Shown here: one piece after another, positions 49,080 through 58,454 of the stretch
How the letters are laid out: every line of letters starts with the position of its first letter
Position numbering within the stretch: position 1 is the stretch's first letter
NCBI GenBank assembly: GCA_965153455.1
Contig: OZ234497.1
Coordinates: 12,462,001 to 12,526,000 of the forward strand
DNA from: Sphagnum compactum
Taxonomy: Eukaryota > Bryophyta > Sphagnopsida > Sphagnales
DNA length: 64,000 bases
Reading direction: 5' to 3'
The notes under the pieces: model-generated
What the model was told of the DNA's origin: nothing
Databases searched by the model: none
What the model saw: the letters and a program-made list of their open reading frames with translations, nothing else
Translations under genes and position numbers: made by a program

Positions 49080-50101
49080 TACTGCGTAAGAAAAACTGAG
49101 ACGCTCAGAAACTCGTTTTTGGCGAGGATTCTCTTTCTGGCGGGCGGTGTTTGGGTTTTCTTTTTGTGGTTCCGACATCATATCTGTTCTGTTTCTGCAG
49201 GCAGGTACTCATCTTTTTTCTCGTGTTTCTTTTATTCTTCGGATTTTTGCTCTCTTCGAGTTTCGGTGGCGAGGGTTTGAATTTGGTCCAGGGTTTCGGT
49301 ATAATTGGTTTTTTTCTTGAACCAGCCGTTGAATGTGCTTTGATAATTCCTGGCTTTTGTTCTTCGTCTGAGTCTTAGTCGGTTTAAAATTTTTTTCTTT
49401 TTTTTTAAGGTATTGACTGTCGCTGTTGTTCAGACCGCTCCTCAGATTTTGTTTTTTTTTTCCTCTGTTCTTTAGGATTGAGTTTTTCCTCGCTTTCCTG
49501 TTTGATATTTGTTGTCAGGTCTGAAAATCTCTCTAACCCTATTGTTAACAGATCATCTCTCAATTTTGTTCGGTTTGAATTCAATCGGAAGTATGAAGAA
49601 CTGCTCAGTACTTATGAGGAGTTTTTTTGGTTGAAGAACTCTTGTGCATGACGGAATCCCAATATTTCTACCAGTAGCTTGCTTTATTTAGTTTAGGGTT
49701 TCCTGGTTTAGGGTAATTGACCAAATAGATTGAGAACACTGATATCAGATTATAAATCTCAATCTGATTTATACAGCTGCAAAAATACTCATGCTTCTTA
49801 TGGCAAGTGAAGGGACTGTGTCAACATTATTCGTGTGGTCACCTGTGTATTCATCTAGGCTCTTTTGAAGTTACACAAACACACGTCTTTGGGAAGACTA
49901 GGACTCAAGCAGGGCAGCCATGCTACAGGTGATTTTTCTCTCTGTTTACTTTCTGGAGATTTTGCATTTGTGGCAGTATATTAGAGAGTAAAAGCATGTC
50001 TGATTTCTTTTTCCTCTATGCCATGCCTTGATTCAAAGGTTGTCAGGAAGTAGAGAGGATGTCTTGGTTTCTTGGATACTGACGTGTGCTGAATTTGGCA
50101 G
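49080..50101 (+). promoter_or_regulatory. Probable 5' leader region of the zinc finger gene
   Basis: Pyrimidine-rich DNA with several possible donor and acceptor sites and TTTAGGGTTT motifs near 49693 and 49709. The short ORF at 49151-49378 (hydrophobic, Phe-rich) is most likely not translated as a gene product. Leader introns are plausible but cannot be fixed. Confidence 0.35.
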
Positions 50102-52157
50102 ATGGATTTTCGAGGGACATCAGGGCCAAAGCGTGCACGTACTGAAAGTGGGTTTGGTTCTAGTCTAGCATTGTGGAGCTTTTCTCTTATAAGTCATCAT
50201 GTTTTTGCTGCACATTGTGCCAATGAGCATATAGTTCACCCTCAAATTTGCCAGCATTTGGTGGATTTATTGGTCTGTCTCATAAACCATTAAACATGTA
50301 CTTTGCTGGTAGGTTCTCGTGGGGATGGGGATTGGACATGTCCTCAGTGCGGCAATGTGAATTTTGCTTTCAGAACCACGTGCAACATGCGCAAGTGTGG
50401 AACAGCAAAGCCATCTGAATCCACTCAGGTATAATTTTTGAAGCACTGTTACATTGTCCTTGGAGGTTTGATACACCATATGTGGACATGATTTGAGCGA
50501 TGCACATAAATCCATGTTCTCAAAGAGGAAAGGGGTTCAAAATTTTGGTTGGATTTCAAGGTTGCCTGCTCTTTCTCACTTGGCTGTGGTTTTTATGGGT
50601 GCTATTCATAACAGAGGGAAATGGGGGTTCACATGGGACCAGCACTTTATGGCCAGCCATCTGCACCAATTTACATGGGCAGCCCGGGGGGAACTCAACC
50701 TTTGACATTGGGACTCCCATCAAATTATGGAGCCCCAATACTCATGCAGCAACCAACACCAACTAATGCGCCATATGATTATAGTTCATCCATTAGCAAT
50801 GTGACATCTTACAATCCATCACCTCCTAGACCAGCAGCCTATGCTCCTCCTGGGACTGTTATTGGTGGAGGTGATTCCAACCTGCCTGGCTTCAAAAATC
50901 AATTTGTACTTGTTAATTGTGTCCTATCTGAAGTGGGTCCCAAGTGCCTCCGTGTTAGTGTTTGCTGCTTAGGTCTCCTAATGATAAAGAGAATTTGGAG
51001 GAAGTCAACATAGAAAGCCCCTGAAGAAGCAAGACAGTCAAAATTTGATAACTTTTGATGTGGATTGCAGGTCTTAATTATGGTGCACCATTATTGGATG
51101 GATATGGAATGAACATGAACAGGAGTTTAGGCCCACCGGTATGTCTCTTCTTTGTTGTGCCAGGAGTTATCATTGACTTTCATGCACATTTGATGTCCTT
51201 GTATCAATGGGGTATTTAAAGTTCTTGGGTGATTGTATCAGTGATGAGTTTTTTGCTTTACTGCATACAGATGCCTGCACCTTGTGTACCTGCAAACTTT
51301 GGAGAAGAGAATGGTTCTAGAAAGCGCAGACGCGGTAAATTAGTTCATTTTAACTAACCATGCAACAAAGTCTTGAAATGCCCAACCTTTTTGTTATTTT
51401 TGCAAGGTTAGCTGTCAAGCTTGGTCCAAGTAGCATTAAACTACCAGAGATGTTGATGTTTTGTCATTGAATGTCCTCTGGTATTGTCTGCAGGTCCAGA
51501 TGGTGTGTCTGAAGGTGATTGGTTGTGCCCAAAGTGTGGTAACACTAACTTTGCATTTCGAAGCACTTGCAATATGCGCAAGTGTGGTGCTGCAAAACCT
51601 ACTGAGGTGGTAAGTATTGTTAGTTTTGTGTACTGGATAATACAGATGTTAGACCCGTTTGATACATTGTTGTTTGCTGCAGGCATCACTGGCTGATGTT
51701 TTAAGGTGAAATCGTTTAGGCAACTTTTCCTTGTAGTGTGCGTTCAAATGAAGATGACTTAAGAAGTTTTCATGTGCTTGTGCACCTGCAGTTACGATAT
51801 GGAAATGGCCCTCCTGCAAGACTGCTTTCTGTAACACGTATGCCTCTCACTGCATGACTAGGGACATACTATAAAGAAATCTGGTTGTTTAGCATCTCTG
51901 CTGCTTAAGTGTTCATGTGGTGTATTTCACCTTGCCCTTCCCCTTGGAGAATGCGTACTAGATGAGTTCTGTTTTCGACAGGGTCTATTTTTTTTGCAGA
52001 GGGACCACCTCCAGATGGCAGCTGGACTTGTGAATCATGTGGGAATGTGAACTATCCATTCCGCACAAAGTGCAACCGTAGGAATTGTGGAGCTGATAAG
52101 CCAACTGAGTCAAAGTCCAGCGTCAATTCCTCTGCACAAGTATTGGCATCTGATCAG
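50102..52157 (+). CDS. RanBP2-type zinc finger protein with three fingers (3' end unresolved)
   Basis: Exons: 50102-50147, 50313-50428, 50615-50870, 51071-51138, 51271-51334, 51494-51609, [51683-51697 doubtful], 51792-51837 and 52000-52157. Phases agree. Each finger fills one exon: DWTCPQCGNVNFAFRTTC, DWLCPKCGNTNFAFRSTC, and SWTCESCGNVNYPFRTKC, each closed by a second cysteine after four residues (C-x2-C-x10-C-x4-C, with the conserved W and N). Between fingers 1 and 2 is a low-complexity Gly/Pro/Tyr-rich linker and a basic RKRRR motif, a possible nuclear signal. Plant RanBP2/NZF-type fingers bind single-stranded RNA, so an RNA-binding role is likely. ATG 50102 begins MDFRGTSGPKRAR. After 52157 (GT donor) the next exon could not be chosen; acceptors near 52272, 52531 and 52830 are candidates. 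Confidence 0.85.
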
Positions 52158-54550
52158 GTTTGTGGAGTCTCTGATTGTAAGTTACATCAGATGAACGTGG
52201 AAATTTCTGAAATTCTTTTGGTGCTAGGTGTTGGAGTTTTTTGGATGATCATTGTTTATTGGACAGCCTGCAGATGCAGCATGATATCAGCTTTATCCAT
52301 AAGTGCTTTGAATGGCATAGTTGTTTTGTTGCTTTTGCTGTTTGTAGCTGTTTCAACTCACTCTCCCTTGATTCTGAGTTTTGGAGCCGAATTTAATCAG
52401 TCTGCCTTAATTCTGGGTTCTTCTGAAATATATGTAAAGGGAATTTGTGCTCACAAAGATCCTCTCAACCAAATAGCCACCCAGTGTGCACCAGTGTGGG
52501 GTAAAGGTTTAACAGCTGAAAGTTGTTGCAGAGAGAAAGTGTTCACAAACTGTACCATTATGTGAAAGCATGTAAATAGGTATGTGACTAAATTAAAGAG
52601 GAAGGGCATTTTTATTGATTTTCCTCCATCTGTTCCAGTGAGTGCCATGTGTCATCTCATTGCAAGGTGAGGGTGGATCGGAAGTCCAGAGTTACAAGAG
52701 TTACATTGTGGTTGCGTGGGCGAACCCTCCCTGGGTCAAGGTGTGGGTGTCACAAGTCAGTTGAGGGCCGTCTCCGTCATGTTCATTCATACATTTCTCT
52801 GCTCTGCCCACCAGTCAACTCTGATGTGCAGGCTGCAGGATCAACCAAACCTAGGTTGCCATGTGATCTGTCAATACATGTTCTCTTCTGCACACAACAT
52901 CTGATTTTCCTCAAATATGATGCACCAACATTAGTAGAGAGGTTGGTTGGATTTTAGGAACTGGAGTACAGTCAGTCAGGGGTAGAGTGGGACAGGCAGA
53001 TTTTTTTTGTGTTTATTTGAGAGCATAGGAGAACAGTTATGCCATCATGGGAGGCATGTCTTGTTAGTTATGTGACTGCAATCACTTTGTTCTCAGCTAG
53101 TGGAGTGCTTGTGTAGCTCATTCTTTAGGTAAGTATGGGTCTTCCTCGTCCTTTCCTTAGGGCAATTTTAGCCATTCTTTCCCATTGAGTGCATCCTAGA
53201 TTTGTTTGGAGACTTTGCATTGTTGGAGTGAAAGGGAGCTCTATTTGTATGTTGGGGCAGCAAACGTCATTCCAGTTCCTCTTGTGAGGGTTTTCACCTT
53301 GAGGGTCTGGTACATTTACAATGATTGGCATGTTGAATCTTGACATTGTTGCAAGTTCTGATAATAGACTCAGGCAATGAAGTTGGAATAGGACCTCCAT
53401 CTCCTGCTAACAAGTTATGTGATTGGTCATGGGATCAACTTATAGCAACCTAGTATAAATACAGTTCATCCCTCTGGTCTTAATTGGTCACTATTATGGT
53501 TTTCACCATACCCATAAGCCATTTCAGACCACATGTGATTGACTTTGTGAAGCAGAATGATTCCTAAGGAAGATCACGTCTGAACACAGGATGCAGGTGG
53601 GTGCATCATCCATCTGAGTGAACTTCTGCATTATTGTGGTTGTGAGGTAGTGGGTGAACGTCAGTGATGTTCACAGTGGCATGTCTTCATTTTTTAATCT
53701 TAACCTCAAAAAAGCTGTGACATCTGTGTATGTTTTTTCCCCTTGTTTGTGAAAAGCATGGTCAACTCGGGCTTTGCAAAGGGTGCCTATCTGCTGGCAT
53801 CATGGAACTTCAAAAAGAGGCTTCACATCAGAAAGAAGGCTGCTGATGCAAGGTATTATTTCTCAAAACCTTTTTGGGTGGGTTATACCAGCTTCGCTTC
53901 TTTTAAAATGTGTTGGATCTTTAGTGTTGTTTATGTTTTTGGATGCTACTGTAGAGATGTCAGATCTGTATTGTTGTTCATGGTCTTCTATGCAACTGTA
54001 GAGATCATTGGTAAATCCAGGTCCACAAGATCATTGTCATATGTCAAGTTTCAGCCCAAAAAGATTGTACAAAAATAGCATTTATTATTTGCATCCAAGT
54101 GTGTAGCTTGTAAATGTATGAATCTTCAGTTCTTGAGTTAGTGTATAGGAGATGACAAAATGATATCAACTACTTGAAAATCAGATGCCTCAGGTCCATA
54201 GTTGTGTTAAAAGTGTGTATTGTGTCCTATGCAATGTGAAGTCCTGAATTTTGTGACTATGGATGAGACATTTGATCTCTGTCTGTGATATATATGCAGT
54301 ACAATGCCAATTTTTCTTACTAGCACAGATTTTATAGACGAGCTGTGGGAGTAGTCTGTTGTTGTTACAAGTGTCATGTAAGATGTGTACGTTTCTTTGT
54401 AGCAATTTTGGTCAGCTGTAAACTCAAATAGGACATTGTATTACATGGATACTGATTTTGCTTCAGCTGATACCTTGTAAGTGAATGAAGAGGGATCAAA
54501 TCAATTGCAATGAAATCTTGAATGTATGAAGGATATAGAAGTTCAGGTAA
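52158..54550 (+). other. Unresolved 3' part of the zinc finger gene and flank
   Basis: No exon can be assigned with confidence. ORFs at 52047-52565, 52649-52957 and 53743-54078 have no recognisable domain. The remaining coding exon(s) and 3' UTR of the zinc finger gene probably lie here. Confidence 0.4.
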
Positions 54551-54611
54551 ACAGTAGGGCTCCTTTACATTGCTAGGCTACTTTCCTCTGATGTAGGGCT
54601 CCTTTTAAGGT

Positions 54612-54769
54612 CCAAAGAACTTTTCAAATTTAGTCTTTGTATTTGAAAGTGCCTTTTCTGGCAGAATTTCCCCTTTTCAATTGAAGGAAATCTTACAAAA
54701 GTGTAAGGTACAGGTTTTTTGGTACCTTACACTTTTGTAGGATTCCTAAATTTGAAAAAGTTCTTTAGG
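54612..54769. repeat. Two-tier imperfect inverted repeat
   Basis: The outer arms ccaaagaacttttcaaattt (54612-54633) and its complement at 54746-54769 differ by small indels. The inner arms aatcttacaaaagtgtaagg (54689-54711) and ccttacacttttgtaggatt (54722-54744) pair with one mismatch over 23 bp around a 10-base loop. It could fold into a long hairpin. Confidence 0.85.
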
Positions 54770-54771
54770 TT

Positions 54772-54869
54772 GGGAAGGAACCCCATTGAGGCTCTTCCTG
54801 GATTCTCGGGCTATGGCCCTTGGCCAGGCCGTCAAGTCCAGGAAGAGCCTCAATGGGGATCCTTACCCT
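54772..54869. repeat. Perfect 22-bp inverted repeat with extended arms
   Basis: 54781-54802 and 54837-54858 are exact reverse complements (arm starts ccccattgaggctcttcctg), separated by 34 bases. Pairing extends outward through gggaagga / tccttaccc with small defects, giving arms of about 31 bp. Confidence 0.9.
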
Positions 54870-54909
54870 GTACATGAGGATCCTTTATTTTTCACATAGG
54901 GTAATGTTT

Positions 54910-56396
54910 TTCCAGTTATTGGATATGGAGTAGGAAATTTGAAATAGGTGTTATGGATGTCATGGTGCCCATATTTCTATGCATGCATGCCATAGACACA
55001 ATTCACATGCATTCATGGAGTTTCATGGTTCACAAGGTGACATTGGATGTTATGGTAGTGTGTAGTGTTGCCAACATGTTATTCATGACATGAGATGCCA
55101 TGCTATGTCATCCAACGAATGTAACATGGTTTTGATCACATGAAAGGTAATGGAAAGACCCAAGGGCCAAAGAAAAGGGCAAGGTGGGACCCATCAACTT
55201 CTGATGTGGCAAATGATGTGGCACATTTTTTTTGCACCAGCTGCATTAAATAGGCCGATATTAACACATATTGGCTTATTGAATGGTGTTCCCAACATGG
55301 GAAGCACCATTAATTGAGTTGATTTAAGAGTGTGTAGAATCCGGCCCAGAATTTTGTACAAAATGTTACATGAGCCATGGTGCAATAAATTCTATAATAT
55401 GACATGCAACCTCAACTGATGAGATACACATAAACTCTGTAGGTGGTCTTGTTCATGGGGCTTCGAACTCACATACTCTCACCAGTTATGTGTGTTAAAT
55501 GGTGATGGAGAAGCTTCATTTCAAGGATGTCTTTTTTATGTTGGATTGTCACCTCATATTGATAAAAGCTTCATCAAGCTTGAAAGACAATGGAAGTCTG
55601 TAACTTGAAGTATGGACTTCTTGTGATGGTTGGTGTATCTCAGTGAGTGTGTGTGTGTGTTTTTGTCCTAGTGAAATTGAGGAAGTTGGCAAATTCTGAA
55701 AATAGCTAATGTGAAAAATAAGTGACTTTTCGGTTTCGAATTGCCATTTTCAAAAATATTATTTTTTAATTTTTAAATAGAAATACTTTAGCTTTATTCC
55801 TTATTGTCCTTGTGCTATCAAATTGAACCCAACATGGGTACAACAATGCAGATTAGCTTCTCGTTGCTGGTTTAGTCAATTGGGTGAGTCTGCTGGGTTC
55901 TCACAGCTCGATAGCAAAGCAATTCTTTTGGGTTCCTCCAGTAACATCACTTGCACTTGAAAATAAAGGATATGACAGGACTCATTATTGAATTCAAGTT
56001 CTTGGGTCTGTATGGTTTGATAATATTGGGGCCAGGGTGCCTTGAGTCCAACCCACGTATATTGTGGCATGATATGTTGGTACTCAGTCATAAAGGTATG
56101 TGACAAAATGGACATTAGTATATCAATGTTGAATACGGATAAGCATCATCAGTGTGACCATGTTTTCTGATACAACTTGGGAAGCATTCAAAGATTGATC
56201 TAGAAGGTGCATTACAAGGTTGAGAGTTAACAGAAGATTTCAGATGGCTGGACACTAAAAGAGCTTGGGTAGAAAAGCTTTAGTACATACTGTAAAAAGA
56301 ATAAGGGGTGGGGGGTGCCATGAAGAAAGATCTTATCAACCCAGGACTGTCATTGATCACTGACACAACTCCAGGTGCAAGAATCTCTATCCACAA
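54910..56396. other. Intergenic region
   Basis: No gene recognised. Short ORFs at 55194-55385 and 55876-56115 lack domains. The end near 56300 is probably the 3' flank of the minus-strand gene that follows. Confidence 0.5.
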
Positions 56397-58217
56397 TTAT
56401 GGAGTGGAAGGAGTGGAATAGGGAGCTAGGCTCTCTCCAAATTCACCCCAAATCTCTGCAATTTCCTCAGCTGTTAGTGTCACTGGAAGCAAGTGGCTGG
56501 TAAGCTGGTATGGGGTTGATGCTCCTGATGTATCTGGGCTTGTGTCTCTTGACAGCTGTGGAGTAGAGTGTGTTGGCGTCAACACACCCAGAGGATCCGC
56601 CACATTGTACTCAGTTGCATGATCATTGAGATGGTCATATCTCACTGCAGCTTCTTCATTGCCTCTAACGTCTTCATTAGGAAGATGGAGGGAAGGCACA
56701 ATATCAATGTCAGTGCTGTCCTTGCTGCTTGTCATGGTATGTCTGAGAAAGGCATGAGTTGGGCTGTATGTTGCTAGATCTGAAGAACCCACATTGTCAT
56801 TTTCTGCATTACAGGTCTCCGCAAAGGAAGCCATGAAATGCTCAGGAAGCTTCTCTGCTTCATGGACTGCCTTGACAATCTGTGGAACTTCAGTAGATCC
56901 CTCTGAGGAGTATGTGGATGAGGCCTGAGCATCTGAATCCAGTTGACCAGTGTCAGAAGTCTGAACAAGTTTTTGTAATGCAACAGAATCATTGCTGATC
57001 TGGAGCCTTGCATCCACCTCTGACTCTCTGGAATCCACATGTACCTCTGCAACATCCTTTGTGGGAAAATGTCCATCACCTTGTTGCTCTAGAGCAGCAG
57101 GAATCTGATTCCCTGCAGTAAAGCAATCAGGAAAATTGGGTGTTATCTCTGGGATCCATAAGAGTGGTGCATTAATTTCCATCTTTGACTCAGCAGAAGT
57201 CCCCATGAGGAAAACTTCAGATGGTAAAGTTTCCTTCTCCATCTCATCTTGCGATGTGGGGTGCTGCTCAATGGTGACAGGATGTGGCTCCTCAGTGACA
57301 CCTTGGAGCTGCTTGAAGGCAGGACTCTGTCCTTCAACTTGCAAGTCCTCATCATCAAATCCACAAATACTGGCTTCTCTGGAATCCACAATCATCAGAT
57401 TTCTCTCTGCATCCCCAGCTCCATCTGGATGCCTAACATCCAATTCATGCTCCTTGGTTGAGTTCTCAAGGTGCTTTGTGACTCTGCCTGCTTCAGCTTG
57501 TATGTGACAATCTTCCCCCACCCTGGTGAGAATCATCTCTGAGTCTATGTATGGATCCATTGTTTCACCCTGAACTCTTCTTGGCTCAACCCCTTCAGAC
57601 AGTCCAGCTTCCTTTTGCTGATTGAACTTCTCAGCAGATTTATTGGAATGAGCACCCATCTTTGTAAGAGATCCTCCCAATTCTGCATTCAAAACTATTT
57701 CTATAAACTCAGCCTGGTCTCCTGAAACTTCTTCAACATCCCGAGTTCCAATTAAATAATTGAGGTCAGCTGTGAACTTGTGGTGGTGATGGTGGACCAT
57801 TTTTCTTTTTTCTTCATCTTCAAAGCAATGATCAGCCACATGTGTAAGAATTTCCCTGGACTTAGCATTTGCACCAACAACCTCTGCACTCTCTCTGTGG
57901 CTGGCCTTAACCTCCTCCAAAATCTTTGAACTGACTACAAGGTTGCTTGATGGAAAATCAAGCTTCTCTGCAGGCATGTTCACCTCAACACACTGTAACA
58001 CTGAGTCTTCTGAAGGCGCTGGACCTGATGGGTTCAAGACTTGATCTTTGAGTGTAGGAGAAGATGCTGCAGCACTCCCAGGGAGGGATGCATCTTCTGT
58101 CAGGAGCTCCTGGCATTCCAATATGAACTTGTCACCTGAAAACTGTTGAGAGTCTTTGGCAGCACTGACCTCCTGGCCGTCAATGGCAACTTGAGCCATG
58201 GTTCCAGACACCTGCTC
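56397..58217 (-). CDS. Large terminal exon: acidic, probably disordered protein region of unknown function
   Basis: A 606-codon open frame with plant-like sense codon use, ending TAA-type stop at 56397. A good acceptor (ttcactgtgcag) precedes GAG at 58217 in phase 0, the same phase as the donor at 58713 of the upstream exon. It may therefore be the last exon of the 61-kb gene (long form about 1038 aa), or a separate gene starting at the internal ATG (MAQVAIDGQEVS). The protein is rich in Glu, Ser, Asp and Pro, with a short His run (HHHHH near residue 145), few hydrophobic segments and no known domain. The C-terminus (LTAEEIAEIWGEFGESLAPY) is its most ordered-looking part. Confidence 0.75.
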   Translation of the reverse strand, partial: EQVSGTMAQVAIDGQEVSAAKDSQQFSGDKFILECQELLTEDASLPGSAAASSPTLKDQVLNPSGPAPSEDSVLQCVEVNMPAEKLDFPSSNLVVSSKILEEVKASHRESAEVVGANAKSREILTHVADHCFEDEEKRKMVHHHHHKFTADLNYLIGTRDVEEVSGDQAEFIEIVLNAELGGSLTKMGAHSNKSAEKFNQQKEAGLSEGVEPRRVQGETMDPYIDSEMILTRVGEDCHIQAEAGRVTKHLENSTKEHELDVRHPDGAGDAERNLMIVDSREASICGFDDEDLQVEGQSPAFKQLQGVTEEPHPVTIEQHPTSQDEMEKETLPSEVFLMGTSAESKMEINAPLLWIPEITPNFPDCFTAGNQIPAALEQQGDGHFPTKDVAEVHVDSRESEVDARLQISNDSVALQKLVQTSDTGQLDSDAQASSTYSSEGSTEVPQIVKAVHEAEKLPEHFMASFAETCNAENDNVGSSDLATYSPTHAFLRHTMTSSKDSTDIDIVPSLHLPNEDVRGNEEAAVRYDHLNDHATEYNVADPLGVLTPTHSTPQLSRDTSPDTSGASTPYQLTSHLLPVTLTAEEIAEIWGEFGESLAPYSTPSTP

Positions 58218-58454
58218 CTGCACAGTGAACAGGACACAAAAATCAGATAATTAGGAATCCTTGCTGTTTCACACTGCATGGATTGGTCTGTGATTGTACA
58301 GTCAGTGATTCAACAGGACAAAAATGTTCTGGCAGGGTTGATCTTCAGTGCAAAAAATTGATGATATAGTGACAGCATCAGCAATCTACACAATACATAA
58401 TAATCAAGCATCCTAACAGAAATAACAAGTGCTCTTTATCATTCTGGTAGAAAG

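Noticed and set aside
52649-54078. Plus ORFs as further exons or a separate gene after the zinc finger exons
   Set aside because: No domain, no unambiguous acceptor in the required phase; left as unresolved 3' region.
56568-57507. Several plus-strand and alternate-frame ORFs around 56.5-57.5 kb
   Set aside because: Shadows of the 606-codon minus-strand exon.
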